NCBI GenBank assembly: GCA_009760855.2
Contig: WPIO01000001.1
Span: 6,365,501-6,429,500, forward strand
Direction: 5' to 3'
Source of the DNA: Cristatella mucedo
Lineage: Eukaryota; Bryozoa; Phylactolaemata; Cristatellidae
Length of the DNA: 64,000 nt
Numbering within the stretch: position 1 is the first letter of the stretch; the number at the start of each line of letters is the position of its first letter. Below, piece by piece: positions 46,240 through 59,759 of this stretch. The position numbers and the translations under genes are program-made. The notes under the pieces were generated by a model. That model did not search any database. It worked only from the letters and a program-made list of their open reading frames with translations, and had not been told where the DNA came from.

Positions 46240-46480
46240 GTTGCAGATCTAATTTCCAGCTTCACAGATTCGGCTGGTGAGGAGAAAGCCGTACTTCTCC
46301 AACCAGAAGGACCTCGATGATTTAATCAGAGACCTCGGTCTTACACAATCTAAAGATGAGCTTCTGACATTTACGTTCAAGCTGAAGAAACTGCTCGACG
46401 AAATCTTGAAATTGTCAGATTGCCAGATAAAGCGGGGCCAGCTTTGTCCCAAAATCAGAGTGAACAGATGTTGATTTTGA
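46240..46480 (+). pseudogene. Fragment resembling a widespread unclassified invertebrate repeat protein
   Basis: The plus frame around 46277-46474 reads RRKPYFSNQKDLDDLIRDLG followed by LTQSKDELLTFTFKLKKLLD. I recall a recurrent N-terminal pattern (DLIRDL..SK..AELL.SRL.E..LL) in uncharacterised repeat-associated proteins of arthropods and other invertebrates, of unknown function. This piece fits that pattern and then loses it, so it is probably a decayed fragment. No further domain follows; the unit is boxed in by LINEs. Confidence 0.4.
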
Positions 46481-46714
46481 TTTACTAGCTGTTATTTCTG
46501 ACTAAAGGCAAACCACGCGACATAAATCTGTCAATTTTCTCATCGGAAACGGGTTAATTTCAAGTTATCATTGTAATGGTCGCAAAAGCAAAGTTTGTAT
46601 CGACTAATGGCCATTTTCTATACTTCTGAGGCATTAGCAGTATGATAACGCTTACTAACCAGGTATGCAAATTGTATTACATTGTATTATTATTGTTGTT
46701 ACTATAATTCTTAT
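46481..46714. other. No gene recognised
   Basis: Short AT-rich interval ending in ATTATT runs near 46680-46720. Confidence 0.35.
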
Positions 46715-49700
46715 TTTGCTGATGCTGAGACCTGGCTGAAGTCACCGAACTGTTCGTCCATTAGCCACGCTTCACTAGCAGTTTTCTTTTTATTCGTACT
46801 CCGAAATCTTTGAAATCTGTTATTTGATGAGCCGTTGTCTTCCCGAAACTCTCTCCATTTTCATCCAATCTTGGCTCCTGCTGCACGACCGTTTGACTTC
46901 TCTCGAGTTTGAGACAGGTTGCCTATAGGGGGTGATCGACCACAAGGAAGCAATCCCAACTTCATTTGACTTCTCTGAATGTCTTTCATGCCTTTGCACT
47001 AGTAAACGGCCTCTTCTCACTCTAAGCGCTTTCAAATTCATTTTGGTAGTTCACCTGATCCGGTGCGTTCCACAATGCTTTCACTTGTCTGAGTCTTTCT
47101 TCTACTGCGCTCATTTTCCAGCCCCTACACAAATAGATAGCCTTGCCTCTGACAAAATTCTCCCTCGAGTGCACCCTATTGATCCCTTATCGTCAACCCT
47201 TTCTTCGCATCTGATCTTCTGCGTATTCCAGTCTCCCTGGAAAGTTTTTCTGTTTTGGAGCCAAAAATTACATATAATTCAAGATGCCTGACGTTTAGAG
47301 ACATGAATGCAGTCCTCGCGAAGAAAGCTTGCGTCCACTGCCTTTCTGCTTGGGGAGCCTCCTACGGACTTTCACTATTTGATTAAGTGCCTTAGCACGA
47401 CGCTACTCGACGTCCTAGATTGTTTTGGAACTCGAACTCAGCAACAGGTCTTCCCGCCCCAGATGGACGCCCTCTGGTTTACGACTGTCATATTGAAAGT
47501 AAGGTTTACTAAACGTAGGCAAACAAGGGCCACCAAAAAATTCATATCTCACTGTCCACCTCTTTGCGAATGAGGATGATTATAGATCTTATCAATCTAT
47601 TTTGGCTAAGGCTGTGTACAAATTCTATGTTAAAACGGTTGAACACAGATAAATAACGAAAATGTGCTCACGTCCACCATCGACCATTTTTTGAACGCAA
47701 ATTCGCTTGCGTCCACTTTCGACCATCTTCATCACCGCTCGATGACAGGCACACGGCCTCGCGATCCCAATGGTGACTTGGTAGAGAATTTCTCTTGTTT
47801 CTTGGCCAGGAAGACGAGACAGGATTGGGATTTCACTCTCGTCACTGCAGGCCTCCGGAGAGACCACTCTCGTCGCCCTTCTCTTCTGCTGCCTCTTTCT
47901 CCTCCTTCATGCCTGTCTCGATTGAGCTCGATCGCTAAATTTGTCCTCCATGCAGAGAAGATCCTCTTCACTCTGTCCAATCAGCTCGCCTTGTGAGGTG
48001 CATGGATCTGCTGCCGCACTTCACAACATATATTTTAAACATGTCCTTGGTTACTTGCGAGGTATCTGCCCCTCTGAAAGCAGCTTTCCTCCGGATACTC
48101 ATTAAGCGGCCGACGGCGGATCATGAGAACCAGAAGAAACTTGTTCCCAGTCTCTTTTCTGCGATTTTTATCCAGAAAACTTTAATGATTGGCGGCCCAG
48201 TGGCCGGCCCAGTAGCTATAACACTACTTCAGTTCTTCAGATCTTAGTGGCAAGCTCCAATCAGGATTGGGGGATAAAATTTTCACAGAAACTGCCGCAC
48301 TTTGGATTTACAATGACCGTCGAAAAAATGCTGATCAGTATAGGGCCTCCATGTTAGTCCTCCTAGATCCTTTTTCTCAGCAATATTTGAAACAATTGAC
48401 TACGTAGATAATATATCTCAGCAGTAATTGACACAATTGACTATCGGATCATAGCATCGCTTGTACCGTGCTGCGCTGGGTCAGGTCTTATCTCAGTGAG
48501 AGGAGATATGCGAGATTATATGTCAATGGCTATTGGTCATTCCGGGGAACCCTTAAAGTATGTCCTACCTTAAGTTTGGTATTAGGCCCCAGTATTTTTA
48601 TATTTTATCGCCAAACACGATCTCGGCTTTCATTTTTACGCCGACGAGATTGGCTCTACTCATCTTTTTACCCTTCCAAGCCTTGCTCAGTATTCAACGC
48701 ACTTGATTCCTCGCAGTTTGAATCGACATCTGCATTGCATGGTCACTACCCTCCTGCAGCTTATTGGCGATAAAACCAGCATAATAGGCAAAGTCAAGTC
48801 TAGTGTCACTTTCAAATTGAAGACCTCACCCTCAATACTGTTTCATCTAGCATCACGCCTGTAGCTTCTGCTTGTAATCTGGGCGTGCTCTTCCAAAATG
48901 ACTTGTCGCTGGATTCAATTTCTTTTATGCGTGACTGCTAGCCTGTGCGCTTGACCGTCAGCAACTTATTAAAGCTCAGCAGGTCGCCAGGTCTATTGAC
49001 AACGGCCTAGCTGCCACACTACACCAGTTCTGTCTGAGCTTCGTGGCTCCCTATTCAGTATCGACTCCACTTCCGGAGACTTTATTTGGCCTACATGTCG
49101 CTTCACTCGCTTGCACCAGCTTGCGCCGTTTATTAAGTATGCTACCACTAACCATTCGATCGGGCTTCCTTTGCAGCAGATGTAAAGTGCCGGAAAAGAG
49201 ACTGTGTTCTCAGAGGGTGCCATATCAAATGCATTGTTATTTTTTTTTCATATTATTACCTATCAGACCTCTTTTCTCCTCCGGTCACGTGCTCTCGCAC
49301 CTGCACCCGCTCCTCGGCTTCCGGTCGTCTCGCCGTCCCTCGGGCAAAAATAAAATCTTTTGGCGATCGGTCCTTCAATTCTTATGCACCAATGTGACGG
49401 GCTATAATTCACACACCGGGTCTGCCTCGACCTTGCAACACCTAAGTCTCAGGCTGTGACTCATCTTTTCCGCCCCGCTTCTTCTGCGCCCCAGTAATCT
49501 TATCTTTTTGTTCTTGTATGTTTTTCGCGTTGATTAGTAAACAATTCAGAGAGTACTACTATACTAACAAGACTGTATGCTAACCAGTGGCAACGAGTGT
49601 CTTCATGATTAATTTTGGATGCTGGTCTAAGCATAACACCTGTATCCTTGTTCATACTCATCTTAGCACATACCTGGAATGGCATCGACCCTTGGTTATT

Positions 49701-49770
49701 GCTTCTCCCGCAGCGAGTAAAGCACCTAGATAAGGATTTAGTTCTCCTTGAGCGCTGTGATGGTGACTTA
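46715..49770 (+). mobile_element. LINE family B, longest copy, inactive
   Basis: Endonuclease from about 46720 (ETWLKSPN) in broken frames to about 47320. A linker follows (DALWFTTVILKVRFTKRR near 47465; SQWCTW-like near 47760). Reverse transcriptase fingers (about 48005-48300) include LKAAFLRILIKRPTADHENQ. The palm has LRWVRSYLSERRYARLYVNG at 48470 and an active-site YADE at 48637-48648, so the second aspartate is glutamate. C-terminal blocks follow to about 49460, then the 3' untranslated region and a terminal hairpin ending near 49770. A family A tail interrupts it at 49125-49258. Many stops and frameshifts; a dead 3-kb copy without the ORF2 start. Confidence 0.8.
49125..49258 (+). mobile_element. 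LINE family A tail inserted in LINE family B
   Basis: Plus-strand last about 130 bases of family A (TGCTACCACTAACCATTCG, TTTGCAGCAGATGTAAAGTG, hairpin, T-rich tail) separates CTTGCACCAGC from TATCAGACCTCTTT. These two are adjacent in other family B copies (near 43465-43490 and 31605-31630). Confidence 0.8.
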
Positions 49771-51454
49771 ACATGATGATTCTTGCCATTAATATGAAGA
49801 GTAATGTAGAGATTATCTTCGTAAAATAAAATAAAATTAAATTAAATTAATTTAATTAATAAATTAAGCTAGAAAAAACGTTATGATAATCAGAAAGCTA
49901 GCTGGAAAAACTAGAATATTTTCTCATCTTTCCATGAAACACATGTTCTGGTACTATTACTCAACAAATGTTCAAAATAATAAATCCTGAACAAACGCAA
50001 GTAATGCTTAGTTTCACTGCTAGAGTGTATCACAAGCGCCTGCAAGCTATACCCCGAGAATAACGTTTTTGGGGCGATTGTTACGATCGGCGCACTCAAT
50101 GTACTTTAGTCTAGAATCTCAACTGATTTGAATGACCAGATAACTAGAAATAATCTGCTGGGAGATTTGACCTTTGTAGAAAAAAAACGAAAACGCTTTT
50201 CACGAAAGATCACTGTCAAAATTGAAGGTCAGAAATACAAGGTGCTTTTTCATAGCTTGGAAAACGGAGGCAATCCTGAGTGATTAGAGGTATTTTTTAA
50301 TTACGTGAATATGAGTTTTAAAAGGCACCGAAAGGCTTGAAAGCATCGCTGCTATCTAATGCTACCCATCAACCTTTCTCACCCAGTAAGCGATCGGATC
50401 TTAAATCTTTTACTGCACCAAGGTTGATCAAACTTTTACTAATGACCATAAACATAAAATAAAAAATAAGCCTTTGCTGTGCTAAGGTATTTCTGGGCTA
50501 TGAGTAGCGATACATCGAGCTAAAGTGACTCTAATTTGTTTTAACTTAGGCTTCAATAAGTTGTCTTGCCCCTTTGCGCATACAGTATTTCTTGCCGATA
50601 GATAAACAGCCCTGTGATAACCTGGTTGCCACCATATCAATTGTGTTAATGCATTTGGTTGGAAGTAAAATAAACTTTGAAAGTCCAAAATGCGCGTCGC
50701 CAGCCGCAAAGTTGATACACATTGTATGTCCACTGTTAGTGGGGTCTCATTCGCTAATTGTATTTAGTATGCGTTAACTATACGGCCACAGGTTTCGGTT
50801 TATCGGCTGTGGTTTAGTAGTAAATTTTGGTCTTTAAATCTATCATTTAGCAATACGTTTTCCAATCAATGCGTACCAAAATAAACCAGATTATTACTGT
50901 GAATGTATATGAGGTGATAGGAGCTCATCTCAAGCAAGTACTTTGGATTCGACGGGTTATATTGTAGATACGACAGTAGATCCGAAACTGTCGTACTCAT
51001 GATCACTGTTCCTTCATTGTTCAACAGATAGCTGCCTGAAAGTTTTTATGATAGATTACGTTGACTAGTATGATTAGCTTCACGATGAAATTCAGAGCGA
51101 CAAAATAGCTGCATCAGAAATTCTTACTGTTAATTGTCGTGCAAACCATTAATCCCTCATTCATCAGAGCCAGTTCTGTAGCGTATTAGCACGATCTTCC
51201 ATCATTTCTCGCCTCCAGCAAATGTATAAGGCATTATTTGAAGGTAATTGAAGGAGCCTACGTGCAGTCTTCTAGCTTGTGAGCACTTTTTTGAAGAACT
51301 AAAGAGTCACCTAGAGATGCAAGCTTAGATCTGCCCTAAATAGGTAGGGCAATAAGCCTGCATCACTCGAATTATTCAGACTTGTTTAAAGTTATTCTTA
51401 TTGTTACTTGACCGTAACGCGTGAGAAATTACATGCCTATGGATATCTAAAAGC
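49771..51454. other. No gene recognised
   Basis: AT-rich with AATTAAATTAA runs near 49828-49865. Short frames on both strands and no family features. Confidence 0.45.
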
Positions 51455-53197
51455 ATGTCGCTTCGGGCTGCTGGGTCTCCCACGCCGGCGGCTGCCTTAG
51501 CTATGCCGGCGGCTAGTAACCTGCATGTTAGTTATGATCGTGAACAGCTTTTATCGCTTCGCCATCGTAGATCAAATGCATTCCTAGATATTAGTTCTCT
51601 TGCTAACATTCGTGAACTATGCATAACAAAAGAAAAGCACCCCGAAGCAGTGGCCGGAACCGCCAGCTCAGACGCCGCTCGTTGGGCGAGAACTGCGAGC
51701 TGAGTACCCGCTTGTGTGGTATTCCTAGCATTGTCTCGAACCGCTCAGCACGCTACCCCACATGCGTCACTGTGAATCTCTTTAACTTAGTGGTCATCAG
51801 GCCTGTTATAACTCCATCGCCCAGACTCAACGCTTGCTTTTGGAATCCTCGCTCAATGTGCAATAAACCTCTGGTAATAAGTGCTGTTTGTTCGCACAGC
51901 AGAGAGACAGCCGATGCCCAACACCGACAGTGAATTACTAACGCGCGGAGCCCAAGAGCTCACGGCTCCCCTCGCCCGCTACTCTCACACGACTCCCCAG
52001 TCCCCTGGTCGACTCCGATGATTCATCGACCACAACTGTGCGCCGGCCGACCCTGATGGTGAATCCACCATCTGGCCACCAGGTGGTTACCGGCCTGTGT
52101 CCATGCCACATCACAGGCGGACCACAGCCGTGCACCGGCCGACCCTGAAGGTGAATCAACCATCTGGCCACCAGCTGGTTACTGGCCTGTGTCCACGCCA
52201 CATCACAGGCTCATCAGAGGAGCCGGCATACAATACATGCATACACACGTTCATACGAACTACAATAAGCAACCTTATTTCTGAAAATGGTATTGACCTG
52301 CTCGCCCTAACTGAAACTTGGCTAAAATCGATAAACTGCCCGACAATTAAATGCACAACCCCAACTGGTTTCTCATTCTTTCACACCCCTCGGTCAATCA
52401 AAACTGGAGGTGGAGTTGCTGTTATCGTGCGCTCGAAATTCAACTTCAAGCCATTTGCAGTTCCCTCAAAGCAGTCTTTTGAATCAATTGTCTTGGTCTC
52501 ACCCGAAAACAAGCTACCGATAGTGGCAGTAGTCTATCGCCCACCAGGTACCAAATCCTCCTTTATCTCAGATTTCTCCGATTTCATTTCGATTCTGTGT
52601 GCAAGAAATCAATATTTCGTCGTTCACTTTGATAACTTATCTGACGCCTTCAGCACTGAGTTTCGTGCATTGACTGACTCATTGTCTCTTGTGGCTCATA
52701 TGCGTGGCCCTACTCACATCAAGGGTCACACACTCGACCAGATTTTCCTATACAACTGCACTTTGTCATCGCCAACTATTACCAAATCCTGCTTATCTGA
52801 CGACATACAGATCTCATTCAATCTACAGTGTTTGCCCACCTCCTCCTCTAAAATAACCTGTGAATCGCGAAACTTCAAGACCCTCGACATCGATGTTGTC
52901 CGTGCGAGAATATCTGCTTTACCACTGCTGCTCAGTCCTCCCTCCGATCTGTCATCATGAGTAGATAGCTCCAACATGAAACTAGCTGACACGCTCGACG
53001 AGTTTGCACCTCTAACTAAGCGCACTGTGTGCCCTCGCTCAGACGGCCTATGGTTTACCACAGACATTAAACTAGCCAGGTCTACTAAGCGCAAGCTTGA
53101 AAAAGCATACAAAATCAGGACTGGAGGCAGGATCAGGACTGACTGTCCATCGACAGGCATATGAAGACTACTGTAGGTCGTACCAATCGATCCTAGC
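51455..53197 (+). mobile_element. LINE family A, ORF2 start and endonuclease, 3'-truncated
   Basis: The only copy holding the beginning of ORF2: HVSYDREQLLSLRHRRSNAF (about 51520), then LNACFWNPRSMCNKPL (about 51820). A foreign block with a 92-bp duplication follows (about 51930-52230). The endonuclease then runs 52256-52960: NGIDLLALTETWL with the catalytic Glu of the ET(W/N) motif, GGGVAVIVRSKFNF, VVYRPPGTKSSF, HIKGHTLDQIF and LSDDIQISFNLQC. The linker runs to about 53197 and then homology stops; no reverse transcriptase follows. Relative to 38255-40893 a few residues around SFLVMSDFK are deleted. Frame breaks near 51620 and 52960. Confidence 0.85.
52028..52211 (+). repeat. 92-bp tandem duplication inside LINE A
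   Basis: Two units (52028-52119 and 52120-52211) both begin GACCACARCYGTGCRCCGGC and end CACATCACAGGC, and differ at about ten positions. The block separates ORF2 start sequence from the endonuclease and is not present in the other copies that cover the endonuclease. Confidence 0.85.
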
Positions 53198-55079
<1,882 letters not shown>

Positions 55080-55745
55080 TTCACACATACATCACCTGCA
55101 GAATCTGCTGGAAATCTAGGTGCCCTGTTCCAAAGAGACCTCTCACTAAAAGATCACATCAGCTCCGCAGCCAAGTCTGCCTACCCTTAGCTACGCACCA
55201 GTGCAAAGATTTGGGTTTTGGTTTTGACAGTTATACCCATTCCCAGTTGGTCCATGCTTTTATAACATCCGCTCTTGACGTGTGTGACTCACTACTTGCA
55301 GATCTACAGGCCTGTGCAATCAGGCTCTAACAGTTACTGTACAACTCTGCAGCTCGGCTTGTCTGTTGTTAGCTCCGCAGTTGCCACATCACACCATTTC
55401 TCGCCGACTTGAACTGGCAACCAGTAGAGCAGCGTGTGGAATTCAAGGTCACTTACTTCTAGGCACCTTTATTCTCTTGCTACAGCCTAACTATCCGAAC
55501 CACTCCCCAACTATGCTATATGCGTCGTCCCACCCGCTCTTCTCACTCAAATTAGCAAAGCCTTCAACCAACCTCAAATCCTTTGGAGCCTATGCCTTTG
55601 ATTCGCGTGCTCCCGTAGGCGGAAACTCACTTCCGACTGCCGTCTCGACATCCCCTGACTTGACGACAATTAAAAGAAGCAAAGAACGCACAACTTTTCC
55701 TCACAGCATTTGCTGAGTCATTGTAATCTGTCCTTTGTACTTTTG
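55080..55745 (+). mobile_element. LINE family A, 5'-truncated, diverged
   Basis: Thumb to C-terminus: AGNLGALFQRDLSLKDHIS-like near 55105, SQLVHAFITSALDVCDSLLA (about 55245), QACAIRL and SAARLVC, NLKSFGAYAFDSRAP (about 55570). The 3' untranslated region starts but is lost near 55800. Many stops. Confidence 0.8.
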
Positions 55746-56284
55746 TGCATGCTGTCAATGTAAATGTAATCACTAACCATATTACGCTGAAGTAGCTGTG
55801 CAAGTTATATCAGCCAGGATATGACTGATAGTCATTATTGGCGGTATCTGAATTGTAATGGCTAGGAACCGATTATGTGCAATGTATGGCTAGCCGAGGC
55901 CAGGACGCTGCGAATAGGCAGTCAGTTTTGATTCCGAAATTGGCAAAGGCATTCGAGCTGGTTTGAGCTCTAGGCCACAGAGCCGTTAATGTATAATACG
56001 TCACGGTCGCCGTTGAACGCCTGCAATCCTCCGGAGCTGCCAAATAGACTTCTCCACGGAACGGATACGGACTTCTTAAGCTGCGGTGGGAGCGCTTCGA
56101 CGCTGCCGTGTTCCGCTACTTTCGGCATGCTTACGCACATCGTTGCAGCACCTGCAAGTCTTTAGCCGTGCTCAAGGCTCGCACATAACCAGTATCATTC
56201 ACGCTTAGGCTGACACTAGCACTATTACGAGCGCTCTGTGCGAGACCTAGTTCTGTCGGACGTGGAAGCCGCACACCAAGTTTG
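55746..56284. other. No gene recognised
   Basis: Unique interval splitting the family A copy from the tail at 56285. It may be an insertion into that copy. A minus frame at 56131-56331 shows no family. Confidence 0.4.
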
Positions 56285-56410
56285 TAACAACGCATCTTGA
56301 CACTGTATGCTACCATTAGCAATACGGTCATGCTTCCTTTACAGCAGATGTAAAGCGCCTAGAAGGAGAAGTTCTCTGAAGGTGCTATATACATGTTTTA
56401 TTATTACTAT
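56285..56410 (+). mobile_element. LINE family A tail
   Basis: Last about 125 bases of family A (GACACTGTATGCTACCATTAG, TTTACAGCAGATGTAAAGCG, hairpin, TTATTATTA-rich tail). It may be the displaced end of the copy at 55080. Confidence 0.8.
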
Positions 56411-56429
56411 CATTAAACCTACCAGTCCC

Positions 56430-56735
56430 GCCTATCATTTTGGACTGGCGAGTCTTTATCTCTACTATTTATCACAGCATTTAGCGGGTCCCTGCGATTC
56501 GACTTTTATGTGCTTATACGTACTGACACTGTGCATGCTGCCACTAACCATGCTTGCATGCTGACCCTGTGCATGTTACCTCTAACCGCGTTATTCTTGT
56601 TGTTATTGAGCATGCTACCACTGACCATTCGGTCGTGTTTCCTTTGCAGAAAATATAAAGCGCCTAGAGAGAGAATGAGTTCTCAGATGGTACTTCATCG
56701 AGTGCATTATTATTATTATTACAAATTAAAGCGAG
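56430..56735 (+). mobile_element. LINE family A 3' untranslated end, stacked
   Basis: Begins around TTTATCACAGCATTTAGCGG and runs through GTGCATGCTGCCACTAACCA, the hairpin and an (ATT)n tail. It starts within about 20 bases of the previous tail, same direction. Confidence 0.85.
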
Positions 56736-58927
56736 AAAGTCGGTCACACCTCAAGATGGCGCACTTGCGTCACGTTGATATATGGCGCTCTTCTTCAAGC
56801 GGCAAGATAGCGCAGTGATGTTTTACTTGACAGAAATACTGTGACTCAACGAAGTGACTCCGCAGTGAGCTGCAGTGAGCTGATCGTTGCAATGGATCCG
56901 GAACAAAGGACAGTAAAGCGAGCAGACTGTACGTGTAACTACTATACAGTTAACGATTAGAGGGGGAAAGCAGCGGCAGCAGCCGTGTAATGTCGCACTG
57001 CCGAAACTCGACGGAAACGTCGCCTACGACAAACTCTACAATATGATGAGACTGAAGAAGAATCCAGGGAGCATAGTGCTGTCAAAGCTCAGCGAAAGTC
57101 TCACTTACGACTAAGTCAACAACGGGGAGCTACAGAAGGTGAGGTGCGAGCACTTCACGACCCAGATTGTCTGCGTTAGTCCTTTCCCGAGAGTAGGACG
57201 TTAGTCCTTTCCCGAGAGTAGGACGGGCTCACAAGCTTGGCCGGCCAGACATTCAGGCCCGCATTGCGATATAAAACTGAAATTCTTTCGGGCAAAAGCC
57301 ACCACGCATCTACAGCGACGTAGGAGGCGCCTGCTAAATTTGACGAACCTTCTATCACTTCCAGCCATCACTAATACAGACCACAGCCCATGTCTTCTTC
57401 AGAGTAACTCTCTCGAGTGTGTGACTAGATCTAGTATTCGTAGATTTTCAAATTGCTTATTTAATTCTTTAGATTGTTCGCCAGAGTGCGTGAATAGCTG
57501 CCCAAACGCAGTGGTTTAGGAACTTTTGAATGAGGATACATTAATAGCCCAGAGTGGTCCTAGGTAGAAGACCCGCCAAATAAAAAATGCTCAATGAATT
57601 AGCACATTGAGCAGCTTAGTAGAAACGCGGTATTTACTTCACGGAACCTATGGCATTTCCATCGCGCTAGTACTATTCATTAGCAAGCTTTGAAAACATT
57701 TCACCCTTCCCACTTTGAATTTCACTCGAAGACGCTTGAAACAGTGTTGGATACGCCCCTCAGAAGAAAGCGAATTAGTGCGCCCAGCATGCATGTTTAT
57801 TGTCCTCTTCGTACATTGATTGGTACTGTTGATGGCAACCTCAGTCTGACCGATGCGAGGACTCCATGCATCTTATCACTGCAGCATTTCGAACAGTCTT
57901 TGTCGTTTTCAAAAAGATTCATAATGAAGTGTCGGTGTCCTAAATTAGTCAAACTGCACAGGCCGGCACACCGCTTTTGTAGCGCTATTCCATTACTAAA
58001 GCATTTCTTATTCGTAGACGGTGGAGCTAAGCCGAGCTATAGTATCCAGGCGATAGGCTTTTCAGGTCGCCGCCTAGTCCTAACTGTCACACTGGCAGTG
58101 CATACCACCAGGCTCCGAGATATGTTAATTCGCGAGCCACCAGTTATCGTGCCGGCTCGATCCAACTCCGGGGCTTCAACCTTATCCTAGTCAATTACGG
58201 TTGCCATAGGGTTGTCGGTACGGCATAGCTCGCCGTCCAGTCTGCGGCTTCAGAACGGATGCTACGAGCGAGTCCTGAGTCATCAGTAACAGCGAGTCCT
58301 GGCCTGCGAATAGCTGAGGCGGCTCGGCCCAGCTCAACTCGGCCGACAGCCCCGTAAAACTAGCGTAACCTGGACGAATGCTTCCGGCCTGCCGGGCAGA
58401 GGCAAGGCTGCATTGAAGCAGGTGTCAAATCGAGCGGCAGCAGACAGCAAAAGCGAGCGGCAGAGTCTGGCGGCTACTCCCAAAACCGTGCAACCAATCA
58501 GCAACATCTCGTTCTTCAAACTTAATGCTAACGAATGTAGGGCGTGCGAACTTACTGCACACTGGATTGCTGCTCCGCCGGTTAGTGCGTGGGATAACAT
58601 TGACTACTTCGAGCGCATCAGCGTGCCGACTACTTTGGCTGCACTGGCGCAGTTATATCACCGCTTCCTTCAGCTGGCCGTCAGCTGCCCGGAAGCCCGT
58701 GCGAAAACAACGACGTCGATCTACCAGCCAAAGCCCGAGCGCCCGCTTGTAGGGTTGGGTAATTGCAAAAAGCGATCGAATGGCTTTATTCTTCGCGGTC
58801 AGAATTTCTTTATCCACGTATCTCGGTTCACCCTTGTGCGTTTTGTTCTGTTCTTCATTATAGTTTTTTCCCCAATTCTCCCCCAGAAAGCCTTTCGTTT
58901 TTACCCTCGCGATATCAGTGAGTGCAT
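56736..58927. other. No gene recognised; some long open frames
   Basis: Plus frames of 166 residues (57690-58190) and 199 residues (58413-59012, running into a SINE) have no recognisable domain. A perfect 25-bp tandem duplication (GTTAGTCCTTTCCCGAGAGT.., 57175-57199 and 57200-57224) is present. Confidence 0.4.
57175..57224. repeat. Perfect 25-bp tandem duplication
   Basis: Two identical, adjacent 25-bp units. Lack of any difference between them suggests a recent slippage event or an assembly duplication. Confidence 0.95.
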
Positions 58928-59100
58928 AAAAAATATAGTAGCTGATTTGACAGCTCATTTGCTTAGCATCAGAATAGCCTTGACAGCTACTGCCGTCGCT
59001 TGCAGTCGGTAATATTGGATTGACCGGTGCAGGATTCGAACCCACACCCTCTGTCGTGAAGAGCGAGCTCCTTACTTCAGTATCAGACGACCGTGATAGC
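58928..59100 (-). mobile_element. SINE-B (tRNA-derived SINE)
   Basis: Minus strand: head GATACTGAAGTAAGGAGCTC, B box GTGTGGGTTCGAATCCTGC, central CGACTGCAAGCGACGGCAGT block, AAGGCTATTCTGATGCTAAG and end AAATCAGCTACTATA. The order is the same as in other SINE-B copies. The overlapping frames on both strands are not host genes. Confidence 0.75.
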
Positions 59101-59107
59101 CCAGAGC

Positions 59108-59172
59108 TAGTTTAATGTGGAAGCATTAGTATGGCCCAGTATAGTTAGTTTAATGTGGAAAAATTAGTATGG
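59108..59172. repeat. 38-bp tandem duplication
   Basis: TAGTTTAATGTGGAAGCATT.. at 59108-59134 recurs at 59146-59172 with two changes, beside the 5' end of a SINE-B. Confidence 0.8.
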
Positions 59173-59759
59173 TTTGTGCAGCTCGCTGAGCAAAGGTTTG
59201 GGAAAGATAAACGATATCTTCATCATCTTGTGAAATTAAAACTTACATATGGTCATCTAATACTGACTACTTAGAATGTAGATGGTCACCGTCGTATTAG
59301 ATAGGCTTCACAGAAACGAAGTACACCAATTTAATTTTGGTATCTTCCGCTTTTTTTCTGTATCCAGCCACGTGGCTTCTTAATGAATGCTTGTCAGAAA
59401 TGTGAGCTGGTTTAATCGTTTGCCTCTTCCAGCAATTCGCTCCACCACACATGTAATCGAACTTCCTTTGTTGATAGCAAAGGCACAACCAATTGAGATT
59501 TGAGTGCTGCATGCGCAGACGTGTTTAACAGCAGATACTCACTGTTTAGCCAAGCCGAAACGTGGGCGCTCATTTGCTTAGCCCAAGCTAATTAGATGCC
59601 TCTCGAGATGCTTTACAGTCTCTTCGCTCCGAGATTCGGATGCCGAGGCGGATACACAGCCGTCCATTTTTTTGAAATGGGAAAAACAGCTGAGCGACGC
59701 AGACTTTCACGTTGGCCGCTACACGGTGCTCAATGCTCCAAAGCAGACCAGTAAAACTC
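59173..59759. other. No gene recognised
   Basis: A minus frame (59297-59512, 71 residues) has several Cys and His residues but no spacing I can assign to a zinc-finger family. Nothing else was recognised. Confidence 0.4.

Noticed and set aside
57690-58190. 166-residue plus frame
   Set aside because: No recognisable domain, membrane segment or signal peptide; length is within what chance allows in 64 kb.
59297-59512. Cys/His-containing minus frame as a zinc-finger gene
   Set aside because: Cys and His spacing fits no zinc-finger family I know.
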